A DNA stretch of 64,000 nt from Dreissena polymorpha (taxonomy: Eukaryota; Mollusca; Bivalvia; Myida; Dreissenidae), in NCBI RefSeq assembly GCF_020536995.1, contig NC_068358.1, positions 33,260,509-33,324,508 of the forward strand. Direction: 5' to 3'. Shown here one piece after another: positions 1 through 11,955 of the stretch; the first letter of the stretch is position 1; each line of letters begins with the position of its first letter. Under the pieces are notes generated by a model, which saw only the letters and a program-made list of their open reading frames with translations, did no database searches and was not told the origin of the DNA. The translations under genes were made by a program, and so were the position numbers.

Positions 1-270
1 AGAAATTGTCTTCCCTGATTAGCCTGTGTGGAGTGCACATAATGAAGCAGAAATTGTCTTCCTGATTAGCCTGTGTGTGAGTGCAAAAGTTACATGAAGC
101 AGAAATTTGTTTGTTACTTCCCTGATTTGCTGTGTGGAGTGCACATAATTGTATTGAAGCAGAAATTGTCTTCCTGATAAGTCTGTGTGGAGTGCCCATA
201 CATGAACAGAAATTGTTTCTTTTCCTAATTAGCCTGTGTGGAGTGCACATACATGAAGCCTGGTGTTCCA
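1..270. repeat. Tandem array, ~48-bp unit
   Basis: About five imperfect copies of a unit containing GAAATTGTCTTCCTGATTAG and CCTGTGTGGAGTGCACATA, starting at the window edge. The unit is a piece of the hairpin repeat seen more fully at 12240, 15167 and 20945, expanded in tandem. The short open frame across it is a by-product of the repeat. Confidence 0.8.
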
Positions 271-818
271 AACGCCGCTCATATGGAAACATATGTAAAC
301 AAAACTTACCTAACATGATCCATACAAACGTATGATAATACAAATGTAATATGCAAACTTTGATATCACTAGGAATGATCGTGAGGAAATTTGCAACATG
401 CACGTGGGATATAAATATAAGGCTTGTTTTGGGAAAGTGAGCTTAAAGCATGTGCTTAAAGTGTTGGCCTTAATTGTGCAGTCTAACCAGGGTAATTAGG
501 GAGGACACTTTCCTTTGAATGGTAGTTTTCGTTAAAAGAAAGTCTTGGGACAACAGTTTACGCTCAAGCATAAGCCCAGTTTTGCAGAACACAGCATATA
601 TAGTTGTTTTCCATACTGAGCAAAAATTTCAATAACTGCTGTGAGTAGATTGTCCAAACATTTGAGATGGCTGACCCGCGCGCTGTTCATGCTATTGTCA
701 TTGCTGTGCGGATGGCTTTGTTGCTTGGATACTGTGGGCTCGCTGAACATGGCTTTGTTGCTTGGATACTGTGGGCTCCCTGAACGAGTAGCTCTGATTT
801 GGCAATGTCTGAAGGTGA
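271..818. other. Non-coding, with a half copy of the hairpin repeat
   Basis: No gene is visible. Positions about 421-560 hold a degraded half of the same hairpin repeat (GCTTAAAGCATGTGC, then GGACACTTTCC). At 690-785 a short direct duplication of the GCTTGGATACTGTGGGCTC region is present. Confidence 0.5.
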
Positions 819-1348
819 ACAATTATAGGTGACCGTTGTTATAGTGAAGCTGAACGCCACCAGACAATTATAGGTGACCGTTGTTATAGTGAAGCTGAAC
901 GCCACCAGACAATTATAGGTGACAGTTGTTATAGTGTGAGCTGAACGCCACCAGACAATTATAGGTGACCGTTGTTATAGTGTGAGCTGAACACCACCAG
1001 ACAATTATACGTGACCGTTGTTATAGTGAAGCTGAACGCCACCAGACAATTATAGGTGACAGTTGTTATAGTGTGAGCTGAACGCCACCAGACAATTATA
1101 GGTGACCGTTGTTATAGTGTGAGCTGAACGCCACCAGACAGTTATACGTGACCGTTGTTATAGTGAAGTTGAACGCCACCAGACAGTTATACGTGACCAT
1201 TGTTAAAGTGAAGCTGAACGCCACCAGACAATTATACGTGACCGTTGTTATAGTGAAGCTGAACGCCACCAGACAATTATACGTGACCGTTGTTATAGTG
1301 AAGCTGAACGCCACCAGACAATTATAGGTGACCGTTGTTATAGTGTGA
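819..1348. repeat. Tandem array, 45-bp unit
   Basis: About twelve copies of a 45-46 bp unit whose core is GGTGACCGTTGTTATAGTG followed by GCTGAACGCCACCAGACAA. Units differ by single substitutions (for example GGTGACAGTT) and by GAAG versus GTGAG. Open frames on both strands run through it only because the unit is a multiple of three. Confidence 0.92.
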
Positions 1349-2183
1349 GATCCCCTGCTGTGAAAGGAAGATAGAGATAAAAAATCAATTGAACTCCACG
1401 AAATATGACTTTTCAGAGTTGTTTTAGGGACTTGTTCACAGTTTGATGAAATGACGAGTTTAAAATTAATTGGCATTATCACTATATATGATAACACAAT
1501 AAAAAAAGAATTTATTCAAAATGTTAAAGCAAGCGAAATAGCCCCCTGATGAAGGGCGTTAAATTTAACATTACTTAAAATAATATTTGTCCTTAAATGG
1601 ATTATAATCAACTTTCATAAAGGCTAAATAATACAAAATTTGTACAATTTGTCCTCGATAATTTTGAAAATGCTATAAGCACTATCTTATTATATGATTG
1701 ACTTGGTTAATGATTCTTGTTTGTGTTCAAAAGTTGGGAATATAAGCATGTTATCTGTGTTCTTCAAGTTGATGACACAATTGAAGGTAATATTCAATTG
1801 CTTAAGAGGTGTGGACAATGTTTGTTCCACCAACTTATAACACAAACTTTTATGCAGACCAACAGACGAAGCAACTGACAGCGACTTATTGTTCCCCTTT
1901 TGAACTTTCGTGACCAAGGTATAATGATATATTTATTATTTATTTAACATTTATGCAAGGCCCCTAAATTGTTTGAGATAACTCAGTCCACTATACAAAT
2001 AGTAATGAAAGAGCAGCAGTAGGCGTCTGTTGTCAAAATAATTGTATTAAACCCTGCATCGTGCTAGATACGGGAATCTACAGCTAAACCTGGGATGCCA
2101 GGTTGTTCCACTGCTGCGGGAGAAGCCCCCGGACAACAGAGTTAAGACCCCATGTGCATCTTGACCCCTTCCCAAGTGCTCAC
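1349..2183. other. Non-coding, nothing recognised
   Basis: AT-rich sequence with no convincing coding frame, RNA or element end. The last ~100 bp before the candidate exon at 2184 are more GC-rich and may be exon-related. Confidence 0.4.
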
Positions 2184-2375
2184 AAGGCTTGGGCTGGGGG
2201 AACCACTATTGTTGGAGCCCTGATTGATACTGGGGTGATATTGGTCCTGGAATCCCTTTTCCTCTGAAGGGTCACATTAATCACAGTGCCACTGTTCATT
2301 CCGGAAAGGGCGTCATGTTCATTGATAAGATGTCCTGTAAAATCGAATATAAACACAGTGGAACTCAAGTTGCAT
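2184..2375 (-). CDS. Candidate coding exon, function unknown
   Basis: An open stretch of 64 codons on the minus strand lies between a plausible acceptor (CCGGCAG before ATGCAAC) and a donor (CCTT before GTGAGC). The length is a multiple of three. The peptide contains FIFDFTGHLINEHDALSGM and several N-x-T/S sequons (NVT, NIT), which suits an extracellular domain. I do not recognise the family. It lies on the same strand as the other exon-like pieces between 4 and 18 kb and might belong to the same gene. Confidence is low because no partner exon can be joined with certainty. Confidence 0.35.
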
Positions 2376-4335
2376 CTGCCGGAAATCATTCTAATCATCA
2401 CTAAAAGGTCTTTCATTAAAATTAAGACACAGGACTTAAACAATACACAAGCACTACGCAGTTTAGTGTATGAAATGTTGAAAAATTACGCCTTTTTGCA
2501 TACATTCTGCTGGCATTTAGCCCCACAGACAGGACAATATTTCAGACGGTTTACCCAGTTGTTCACTCAAAACAAGAAAGACAACAACTGTTTAAAAGAC
2601 TGGGTTACATTGATCGTGAGTGCAATAGCAGAAAAAGTTTAATTTGGTCAATTGTTTCTTAGTTAAAGAGTCATATTTGGAAGTCTACAGGCATGCTGGC
2701 TGGTTACTATAAACTGGTTCGGGATATTATGACCACAAACATTAGCAATAACTGTCATGATGATCCAAGCTAAACTTTGTTTCTTAAGACAGCAGGCATT
2801 ATAGTTGACACCAACAGTCCACTTGCAGCCGTCTAAAAGTTTTTCTATAAAATCAAAAACAGTTTATGCGTTTATTGTTCTTGGTTTGTTTTTGTTGAAT
2901 AGCCCCATGTAATACTTTCTGCAAACATTGATGCATTTTGGCAAGACAAATGCAAGCAAACCAGTGCTAAAGTTGGCGCAAAACAATCATGTCAAATTGC
3001 AACTAGTGAATGGAATAGTAACACAGTCATGAAAATTACATGAAAAATGCTTTAATTCGTATATGTAGTTGGTTAATCAAGGTCCATGGACATAATTAGA
3101 ATGCTGCATTGACCATGCAGTAAACGCAGTTGTAAACTCCTGAATTTTTGTCTTTGTCACCATAAGCTTCCATATTGCTTAGCCAACAGATTTGAACTGA
3201 ACCAATTTGTGGCAACAATGTTTCAGAGATAGAAAGCTTCTGAAAAATAATATAGACATGCAATGCAATCATTTTAAATCAACAGAGAATATGTGTTGAG
3301 TTAATTTCAGTATATTCTTAAACTTATTTCACAGGTGGTTATAGAGAAACAAATATGTTCACCAGGTGCATAGCAATGGGGGAAAGGGACTTTCTCTTAA
3401 TCCGGAGTGTTAAAAAGATGATATCCTAATATTTCATCACTTTACATTGACAATACTTAAAAATACATGAAAATTGATCAGATATCATGTTTTTGCGTAA
3501 TACTGTATTAATGTGGGACCTTAGTCAAGTGGTGGGATGTTGGTCTAGGAAACGAAAGGTCCCAAGATAGGATTCTGCTCACACCACAGAACTGTGCACT
3601 CAACTCAAACAATTAATCCCATTCTTGTTCTATTGGGTACCTGTGAGGGAAATAAGCAAATCTGCTGTGGTTGCATACTGTGCAGAATGTAAACAGACGA
3701 CTTATATCCCAGTGATCAGGTGCCACAGTGTACGTTTTGCAATGGTTAGGGGACTTACCTATTGAGATGTAGTGAATGAGTTGGAGTTGTTAGGATTTTC
3801 TCTGTGAATAGAAAACCAGCTCTTTGCGCATCACTGACATATGTCCCTGTAAACCAAATAATTAATGCATTCTGAAATAGCATCAGTTATATTGGAGGTC
3901 AATCAATGTTGTTTGATTAAATAATATAAGAAATACATTATGTTTGAAGGCTCTTGATGCAAATGAGGTATACAATTAACACTTCACACACACACAGCCT
4001 ACTATATACTGTTCACTTGATACAATCATTTTTCATCCATATCTAACCAATCTGCATTAAGTTACGTGTAACTCCAAAAGAGTTGGACGGACATAAGGAA
4101 GAATTGAAGGACGGAGAGAATTCTACAATTCTATCCGACATCCCCCCCTGCACCCTTTCAAGGCAATACAAAAAGGCAAACGATTATGAATATTTACAAT
4201 TACGTAATGAATTAAGTTTAAGTTAGCAGCAAGGATAGAGTATTACCAATGTATAACACGCACACACTATTGAAATAAAATTTTGAGTAGTAACACACTG
4301 CACATTATACAAGGTAAATTACAGGACCAATGTAC
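2376..4335. other. Non-coding, nothing recognised
   Basis: AT-rich intergenic or intronic sequence. Only a short CA-rich run near 3985 was noticed. No element ends or convincing exons were found. Confidence 0.4.
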
Positions 4336-4473
4336 CTTGTAGAAGAGGTAATATCAGCCCACTTGGCAGGACAGTTTGGAGCCCCAGCTTTAGACTGGCT
4401 GCACCTATCCGGACCCAGCTTACCAGACAGCCTGTTGTTCAGCTGGGGTACCGATCTATGACAGCATGGGATC
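4336..4473 (-). CDS. Candidate cysteine-containing exon, function unknown
   Basis: On the minus strand an acceptor (TTCCTACAG before GATCCC) and a donor (ACAAG before GTACAT) bracket 138 nt with one open frame, about 45 residues. The peptide starts IPCCHRSVPQLNNR and has two more cysteines (DRCSQ, PNCPAKW). Four cysteines in so short a piece suggest a small disulphide-bonded extracellular module. The family is not recognised. An exon of a large surface or secreted protein is possible. Confidence 0.35.
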
Positions 4474-4832
4474 CTGTAGGAACCTCCTCTTAAAACAAAA
4501 TTCAGGAACTTAAATAAATATTGAAGGTAATAATTGTATAATGTGCTGAAGTCATTAAAATAATTGATTTGCTAAAATTAAATAAAATTTAACAAGTCTA
4601 TTACAGCAGATTTTGTATGAAAGGATAAAAGCTTGGTTCAAGGGCTGAATTTCGGCCAAAAACGTAGACAAAACTATGCCTTCACCTTCTATCATTAAAC
4701 CTGATATGAGATCAATTGCTATTTGCTATTTATTTATCAAGTGGATTAATTTTAAAAACACATACTAAACCATTTGATGCTAGGAGATTTCTTCAATCAG
4801 GCAGAAAAAATACTGATTTTAAGTGAGCTATA

Positions 4833-5262
4833 TGAGCCTCATTCTGGGAAAATAGGGCTTAAAGTATGTGCAGTATGCACAGGCTTATCTGGGATGACAC
4901 TTTAATAGGACTTTATGTATGTGCAGTCTGCACAGGCTAATCTGGGATGACACTTTAATAGGTCTTAATGTATGTGCAGTCTGCACAGGCTAATCTGGGA
5001 TGACACTATAATAGGACTTAATGTATGTGTAGTCTGCACAGGCTAATCTGGGATGACACTTTAATAGGACTTTATTTATGTGCAGTCTGCACAGGCTAAT
5101 CTGGGATGACACTTTAATAGGACTTAATGTATGTGCAGTCTGCACAGGCTAATCTGGGATGACAATTTAATAGGACTTTATGTATGTGCAGTCTGCACAG
5201 GCTAATCTGGGATGACAATTTAAGCACATACATGAAGCCCCATATCCCAGAACACCGCTAAG
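4833..5262. repeat. Hairpin repeat with an internal 53-bp tandem expansion
   Basis: The outer parts (GAGCCTCATTCTGGGAAAA at the left, AAGCACATACATGAAGCCCC at the right) are the ends of the hairpin repeat also found at 12240, 15167 and 20945. Inside, about seven copies of a 53-bp unit (GTGCAGTCTGCACAGGCTAA, then TCTGGGATGACACTTTAATA) have been made in tandem. Each unit contains the palindrome CAGTCTGCACAGGCT. Confidence 0.8.
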
Positions 5263-5790
5263 ATACTACTTATTTTTCTTGTTGCTGCTGCTGCGACTGG
5301 GCCATAGACAGAGATGTAGCGAGTCCCGACGCCGAAGTCGCCACCCCCAAACCCGAGAATTGCCGACAACAACTGTTGTTGAATGGCGTCAATCGCATAC
5401 TGCTCTCCAGGCCTAAGGTTCACATTATTTGAGAACAACATATCGAGGTCAGTCACATTAACAGACGTGTCACGCAATGCCTGCTCTACCTGTTGGATCA
5501 GATCGTTTCAGTTCGAGCGACTTGTCCGGCCTAATTTGTCGACGCCCATCATCCAATTGTTGCTAAGCGACATCGATGCTGAGACGGAAGTCAATTCACC
5601 AAGGCTCTGCTGTTGGAAGTGTTGATGTAGCCAACATGAGAGGAGATATTGATAGGAGGCTTGGTATTCTGACGCAAGACGTCTTCATGCTGAATTTCTT
5701 AAGCGAGTTGTAGTATGTGTGCAAGAAGGGGGCTGTTATCGACTTTCACTTCAATGACGTTTGTCATGTTTGCTAGTAAAGTTCACTGAA
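5263..5790 (-). pseudogene. Decayed coding segment, unknown gene
   Basis: The minus strand reads as a peptide in pieces. The longest runs from DTSVNVTDLDMLFSNN through GEQYAIDAIQQQLLSAIL to GFGGGDFGVGTRY (about 5283-5490). Upstream pieces, including one starting MTNVIEVKVDNSPLLAHILQ, lie in other frames with stops between them. Codon-like order across frames suggests a former exon or run of exons that has decayed. I do not recognise the family. A currently spliced gene with several small exons is the alternative. Confidence 0.35.
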
Positions 5791-5869
5791 AAGGAAATGG
5801 AAAGTAAACTAAAACCAGATTGTTTAGTGACACATGAATAAGCCTTGCAACACCTTACTTTACAGACCT

Positions 5870-6345
5870 GTTTTTAAAATGCCAACATTGTGCCTAAAAT
5901 TGATATTTAGAATATTGCAATTAATTGTTCACCAATTAGAACTCAGAATAACGTAGTATCAATGTTTTACGCGCACCAACTTGAAATTGGAATTTTTGGT
6001 TTTGTAGCAAGGTGTTATATTTATTTTTTGTAAATCAAAAACAGGCATTACTTGAGCAATTTAGAATGTGAGACTGTACACCTTTAATTGTGTGACTATA
6101 AAACTTTAAATGTGAGAATACATAATTTTAAATGTGATATATATACTCAGCAACTTAAAATGTGAGACAACACAACTTTTAATGTTACAATCTACATATT
6201 TAAGTGTGAGTCTGCACACCTTTAAATGTGACAGTTTATGACTTATACCTGAGACTTAACAACTTTAAATATGAGACAATACAACTGTATGGCATTTAAT
6301 AAGAAACAATAGATGTGAGTTTAAAATAGTAATTTAACTTAGTGA
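5870..6345. repeat. Degenerate short tandem array, ~30-bp unit
   Basis: Loose repeats of the form AATGTGAGACTGTACAACTTTA. The same material occurs, more degraded, at about 15510-15710. That supports extending the segmental duplication leftwards to here. Confidence 0.5.
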
Positions 6346-6354
6346 AATAAGCAA

Positions 6355-7475
6355 ACTAGAGCTTTGTCAAAGACGTGATGAATACCCCCACATGCCGCAT
6401 TGACACATAATATTTTGCATGCCGTCTTCACAAAAACAGCAAACACCATGCTCAATTTTTAAAAACGCAGTAAGTGACCCCTTGACCTAGTTTTTGATCT
6501 AGCATGGCCCATGTTCGAACTTGGCTTTCAGATTATCTAGATAAAACTTCTGACCAAGTTTGGTGAAGATCGGATGAAAACTACTTGAATAAGAGAAAGG
6601 ACACCATACTGAATGTTAAAAAAAAGCACAAAGTGACCCAGTGACCTAGTTTTATGCTCGGCATGGCCCATGTTGAAACTTGTCCTTAAGATCATTCAGA
6701 TAAAACTTGTGACCAAGTTTGGTGAGGATTGGATGAAAAACTACTTGAATTAGAGAGCGGACAACATGGTGAGGTTTAAAAACGCACTAAGATACCCTGT
6801 GACCTAGTTTTTGACCCGGCATGACCTATATTCAAACTTGACCTAGACATCATCTAGATACAACTTCTGACCAAGTTTGATAAAGATTGGATAATAACTA
6901 CTTGAATTAGAGAGCGGCCAACATGGTGAGGTTAAAAACACACTAAATGACCACGTGACCTAGTTTTTGACCCGGCATGGCCCATGTTCGAACTTGACCT
7001 ACACATCATCTAGTTACAACTTCTGACCAAGTGTGGTGAAGATCGGATTTAAACTACTTGAAATAGAGAGCGGACATGCTCAATGTGTAAAACGTACAAA
7101 GTGACCCCGTGACCTAGTTTTTGACCCGGCAATGCCCATGTTTGAACTTGACCTCAAAATCATCTAGATACAACTTCTGACCAAGTTTGGTGAAGATCGG
7201 ATGAAAACTACTTGAATTAGAGAGCGGACAACATGCTGATTGTTTTAAAACGCACCAAGTGACCTCATGACCTAGTTTTTTGACCCGGAAAGGCCCATGT
7301 TTGAACTTGGCCTAGACATCATGAAGATACAACTTCTGACCAAGTTTGGTGAAGATCGGATGAAAACTACTTGAATTAGAGAGCGGACACTTAATACAGT
7401 CAGACCGACAGACCAACTGACAGACAGACAAGTTCACTCCTATATACCCCCTAAACTTCGTTTGTGGGGGTATAA
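6355..7475. mobile_element. HINE/pearl-like element, family F
   Basis: Begins near CTAGAGCTTTGTCAAAGACG and ends at a short hairpin TACCCCCTAAACTTCGTTTG followed by TGGGGGTATAA. The interior is about six imperfect units of ~150 bp (CTTCTGACCAAGTTTGGTGA, then AGATCGGATGAAAACTACTT). The architecture (short ends, central tandem units, terminal hairpin with runs of C and G) resembles non-autonomous bivalve pearl and HINE elements. No protein is encoded. The superfamily is inferred from structure only. Confidence 0.6.
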
Positions 7476-7567
7476 TTAAGCCAGTTATTCTGAAAAAAAA
7501 CTTTAAAATGTGCTATCACTAGGGGCTTAGCTCTATTTTTACCTTTTTTGGATTGGGACTATTCGTG

Positions 7568-8900
7568 ACAAGAGCACCGCATTGCGGGTGCAGACCGCTC
7601 ATCTATTTTCTTTTTAAAGGTGAAGGGACTCTCAATTTCAATCACAAAGGAGGGAGGGGTGGAGTGAAGAGAGGTGTATGGTGTGGGAGTGTGGACATTT
7701 ATTACATTATCTTCCAAAAATGGGAAAAAAAATGAAAAAAAAAATCGGGGGTGGGGGGGGGGGGGTGGGTGGGTGGAAGGGGAATCTTTGGTGCGATGGT
7801 TGTACGTATTTCAAAAATAAAATAATAAAATAAATATTTGTGTTTTTTAACTGTTTCAAAAAAAAAATTGGGGGGGGGTGGGGTGGGTGGGGGGGGTGTA
7901 ATGTGTAAGGATGTGGTGGTCATTTGTGAGATGATCTTAAAAAAAAAATTAGGGGGGGAGGATTCGGGGGGGGGGGGGGGGGGGGGGGGGGGAGGGCACG
8001 GGGGATGGTTTGGATGGAGGCTATAGTGGTAATTGTCAGCCAAGAGTAGTTTTGGCAAAGTATCAATCAAATCTAATCATAAATAAAGAAGTTATGGCAA
8101 TTTTAGCAAAATCTAATAATTTGACCTTGAGAGTCAAGGTCATTCAAAGGTCAAGGTAAAATTTAACTTGCCAGGTACAGTTACTTAAGATAGCATGAAA
8201 GTATTTGAAGTTTGAAAGCAATAGCATTGATACTTTAGAAGTAAAGTGGATCGAAACACAAAATTTAACCATATATTCAAAGTTACTAAGTCAAAAAAGG
8301 GCCATAATTCCATAAAAAATGACAACCAGAGTTATGCAACTTGTCCTTTTACTGTACCCTTATGATAGTTTGCGAGTGTTCCAAGTATGAAAGCAATATC
8401 TATGATACTTTAGGGGTAAAGTGGACCACAAAAAAAACATTAACAAATTTTTAATTTTCTAAGTATAAAGGGCCCATAATTCCGTCCAAATGCCAGTCAG
8501 AGTTAAAGGGCACATAATTCTGTCAAAATGCCAGTCAGAGTTACATAACTTTGCCTGCACAGTTCCCTTATGATAGTTAGTAAGTGTTGCAAGTATAAAA
8601 GCAATAGCTTTGATACTTAAGGAATAAAATTGACCTAAACACAAAACTTAACCAAAATTTTCAATTTTTTAAGTATAAAAAGGGCACATAATTCTGTCCA
8701 AAATGCACGCCAGAGTTATCTAATTTTGCCTGCCTAGTCCCCTCATGATAGTAAGTAAGTGTACCAAGTTTGAATGCAATAGCATTGATACTTTCTGAGA
8801 AAAGTGGACCTAAACGCAAAACTTAACCGAACGCCGACGCCAACGCCGACGCCAAGGTGATGACAATAGCTCATAATTTTTTTTCAAAAAATGGATGAGC
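7568..8900. mobile_element. HINE/pearl-like element, family B, copy 1
   Basis: Starts ACAAGAGCACCGC with a small hairpin (GCACCGCATTGCGGGTGC) and ends at AAAAATGGATGAGC. The subterminal pieces CTCATCTATTTT and its inverse AAAAATAGATGAG (one base changed in this copy) form a short inverted repeat. Between them are G-rich and A-rich runs, then about five ~180-bp units (GGGCACATAATTCTGTC, AGTCAGAGTTACATAACTTT). Two more copies lie at 35697 and 45432. The junctions in copy 2 are confirmed by an empty site. Glycine- and proline-rich frames here are low-complexity artefacts. Confidence 0.8.
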
Positions 8901-8966
8901 TAAAAAATCATAGTGTTTTGAATTTAATTGGGAAAATGGTTGTAGTTTTTGCTAAACATAATTTAA

Positions 8967-9500
8967 ACAAGGGACAAAATTGTCACAAAACCAGGTTTTC
9001 ATTGTGAAAAAAAATCTGATAAAGGGAGACAACTCAAACTGAACTTTTGAAATGAACAAACAAAATTAACCCCCTTTGTAAGTTTGTTTTAAAATAAATC
9101 TATTTTTAGTCGTGGCGACCTTGACATTGGAGATATTGACGTGATTCTTTCGTGCGACACACCGTCCCATGATGGTGAACAAATGTGCCAAATGATTTTA
9201 AAATCTCATAATGAATGACATAGTTATAGCCCAGACAAGCTCATTTATGGCTATTTTTTACCTTTGAACTCAAAGTGTGACCTTGACCTTGGAGATATTG
9301 ACGTTATTTTTTCGCGCGACACACCGTCTAATGATGGTTAACAAATGTGCCAAATGATTTTAAAATCTCACAATGAACAACAAAGTTATGGCCCGGACAA
9401 GCTTGTTCCGCCCGCCCGCCAGCCAGCCAGCCAGCCCGCCCGCATTCGCCAATCTAATAACCAGTTTTTTCCTTCGGAAAACCTGGTTAAAAACCTGGTT
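8967..9500. mobile_element. HINE/pearl-like element, family D, copy 1
   Basis: Starts ACAAGGGACAAAATTGTCAC, which includes the palindrome GACAAAATTGTC. Contains about two ~160-bp units (ATGGTGAACAAATGTGCCAA) and a GCCAGCCAGCC tract. Ends with a hairpin formed by ACCAGTTTTTTCC and GGAAAACCTGGT. A second copy lies at 29608. Confidence 0.78.
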
Positions 9501-9727
9501 AAAAATGAGAATAAGTGTTATCAAGATAAATTGTGCTAAGGTTCAACTTATACAGCTGCATAAGGAAACAAACTCAATTTGTAACCTATTAAAACATTGT
9601 TTGGGGTCAAACCTTGAATTGAGAACTTTAGCCAGTAATTATGGAAAAAATAAACTGTTTAAGATTAGGAATGGGACTCAATTTTGGCCACAATTTCGAC
9701 AAAATGAATAACACTGTATGATCTCAC

Positions 9728-9793
9728 CTGAAGCTCAAGAAGCTGAGCTGATATGCTGGCCTCGGTGATATTGCCAAAGGCTGAATTTGAGTT
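9728..9793 (-). pseudogene. Exon-like block, 22 codons (copy a)
   Basis: On the minus strand an acceptor (TTAATCAG) and a donor (CTTCAG before GTGAGA) bracket a peptide that reads NSNSAFGNITEASISAQLLE and then LQ. Related blocks at 9958 and 17462 read NSNSPLSNINKASMSSQLLE and NSNSALNNIREASISAQLLS. Conservation of frame and donor in three copies suggests a real former or current exon. The parent family is not recognised. It is called a pseudogene piece because neighbouring exons are broken. Confidence 0.45.
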
Positions 9794-9957
9794 CTGATTA
9801 ACTCAATGTTGCAACCTATCAAAACATTTTTTTTCTACTGGGAAACCATGAATTGAGAACTTAAGCCAGTAATTATGGATATAGACTTTTTGAGATAAGA
9901 ATGGGGCTGAATTTCGGCCCCAATCTCAAAAAAATAATAAACACAGTAAGGTCTCAC

Positions 9958-10110
9958 CTGAAGCTCAAGGAGCTGAGATGACATGCTGGCCTTGTTGATA
10001 TTGCTAAGAGGCGAGTTTGAGTTCTGCTTTCTTCAGGTTGCGAGTCGAAGGGCGTACTGGACCACACAAGAAAACTGCTGTCATTTTCAAAGCCTTCTCA
10101 ATTCAATGTG
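9958..10110 (-). pseudogene. Exon-like block (copy b), longer
   Basis: Same donor as the block at 9728. Upstream it reads NDSSFLVWSSTPFDSQPE, matching DTSFVVCSSTPFDSQPE in the 17462 block. The two halves of the exon are in different frames here, so it is probably not functional. It lies in the tandem ~230-bp unit that makes copy 1 of the duplication longer. Confidence 0.4.
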
Positions 10111-10229
10111 AGGCCTTTTTGGCTCGGAGTGCTAAGTGCTCATAACAAAACAGAAAACAGAAACCAGACATGTTCACTTTAAGCACCTTGTTCACAATAG
10201 TGGGCGTAATTTGAGTCTGTGGCACACCC

Positions 10230-11405
10230 CATGGATGTATGGATCTCTCAGTGTATACAACAAAGTCTTTACTGCCTTTCTGTGTCATCATGGATGTAAT
10301 GTGCTGTGGGTGTTTAAACAACCAAGTCTTTACTGCCTTTCTGTGTCATCATGGATGTATTGTGCTCTGGGTGTTTACAACCAAGTCTTTACTGCCTTTC
10401 TGTGTCAGCATGGATGTATTAAGCTCTGTGTTCACAGCCAAGTCATTACTGCCTCTATGTGTAAGCATGGATGTATTGTGCTCTGAGTTCACAGCAAGTC
10501 ATTACTGCCTTTCTGTGTCAGCATGGGTGTATCGTGTTCTGTGTTCACAGCCAAGTCATTACCGCCTGTCTGTGTCAGCATGGGTGTAACGTGTTCTGTG
10601 TTCACAGCCAAGTCATTACTGCCTTTCTGTGTCAGCATGGATGTATTGTGCTCTGGGTATTCACAACCAAGTCATTACTGCCTTTGTGTGTCAGCATGTA
10701 TGTATTATGCTCTGGGTGTTCACAGCATAGTCATTACTGCCTTTCTGTTTCAGCATGGATATATCTTGCTCTGGATGTTCACAGCATAGTCTTTACTTCC
10801 TTTCTGTGTCAGCATGGATATATCTTCCTCTGGGTGTTCACAACCAAGTCATTACTGCCTTTCTGTGTCAGTCTGGATGTAATATGTTCTGGGTGTTCAC
10901 AGCATAGTCATTACTGCCTTTCTGTGTTAGCATGGATGTATCGTGCTCTAGGTGTTCACAGCTTAGTCATTACTGCCTTTCTGTATCAGCATGGATGTAT
11001 TGTGCTCTGGGTGTTCACAACCAAGTCATTACTGCCTTTCTGTGTCAGCCTGGATGTATTATGTTCTGGGTGTTCACAGCATAGTCATTACTGCCTTTCT
11101 GTGTTAGCATGGATGTATCGTGCTCTGGATGTTCACAGCTTAGTCATTACTGCCTTTCTGTATCAGCACGGATGTATTGTGCTCTGGGTGTTCACAACCA
11201 AGTCATTACTGCCTTTCTGTATCAGCATGGATGTATTGTGCTCTGGGTGTTCACAACCAAGTCATTACTGCCTTTCTTTGTCAGCATGGATGTATCGTGC
11301 TGGAGGTGTTCACAACCAAGTCATTACTGCCTTTCTTTGTCAGCATGGATGTCTAGTGCTCTGGGTATTCACAACCAAGTCATTACTCCCTTTGTTTGTC
11401 AGTAA
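10230..11405. repeat. Minisatellite, 59-bp unit
   Basis: About twenty copies of a 59-bp unit (GTCATTACTGCCTTTCTGTG, TCAGCATGGATGTATTGTGC, TCTGGGTGTTCACAACCAA). Because 59 is not a multiple of three, the three frames take turns across the array and a 333-residue frame results by chance. The matching site in duplication copy 2 (about 17705-17735) has no array, so the array grew after the duplication or was lost there. Confidence 0.93.
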
Positions 11406-11955
11406 CATTGCCAAAAGTCCGTTCTATTATGATATTTTGGCCGCTGAGAGGACAATCTGGGGCAGTCCGTAACCCTACAGTCGTCCAAACTATTAACAGC
11501 AGAAGTATCCCACTAGGAAAGCTTACGCTTTTATTGTTCCTTGATTTTCTCCCGTTCAATTTCTGTTTGTCCCATAAAGATTGGAACAAGTTATTGAACG
11601 TTTTATTTTTCATGATATTTGTTGTGATGTCCAACAGCAACAACTGACTGTTGGCGTTACCATAACTACTGCTATTACTTTTCGTGTCTGTAACACTTGT
11701 CCCTCTCAGGCCCACAGGGAACTCTAGCTTAACAAAACTACCCAGGCTTATGTTTGGAAAACGTGACATGGGCATTGCGTTTGTTCAGAATAGAATCATG
11801 CTCAGAATTTCCTGCAGAACAGAGTTATTCAATCATGCTGACTTTTTGAGTCAGGAGGTCAAGGGGGATGAGTTAGAAGTCAGGGGAGGGGAAGGGTCGT
11901 TCTGGACTGGGGCTCCTGCAGGTAGGGCTCGTGCGGTTGCTGGGCCAACTTGATA
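11400..11955 (-). pseudogene. Decayed exon-like sequence (copy 1)
   Basis: Near 11952 an acceptor (TTTTCAG) precedes a peptide STSIDIKLAQQPHEPYLQEP on the minus strand. Lower down, the strand reads GSFVKLEFPVGLRG and then SYGNANSQLLLLDITTN. Several changes of frame separate the pieces. The paralogous copy at 17700-18262 reads STSINIELAKQQHQSGLQEP and STYGNANS. The family is unrecognised. Tandem N-x-S/T sites would fit an extracellular protein. Confidence 0.4.

Noticed and set aside
1096-1497. 133-codon minus-strand frame with repeated FTITTVTYNCLVAF
   Set aside because: Comes from the 45-bp array, whose unit is a multiple of three.
7702-8070. Proline- and glycine-rich open frames (also at 35694-36545)
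   Set aside because: These are translations of poly-G and poly-C runs inside family B elements, with no other support.
10471-11472. A 333-codon open frame on the plus strand
   Set aside because: It is the 59-bp minisatellite read through its rotating frames. Composition and periodicity explain it fully, and the frame is absent from the paralogous copy.
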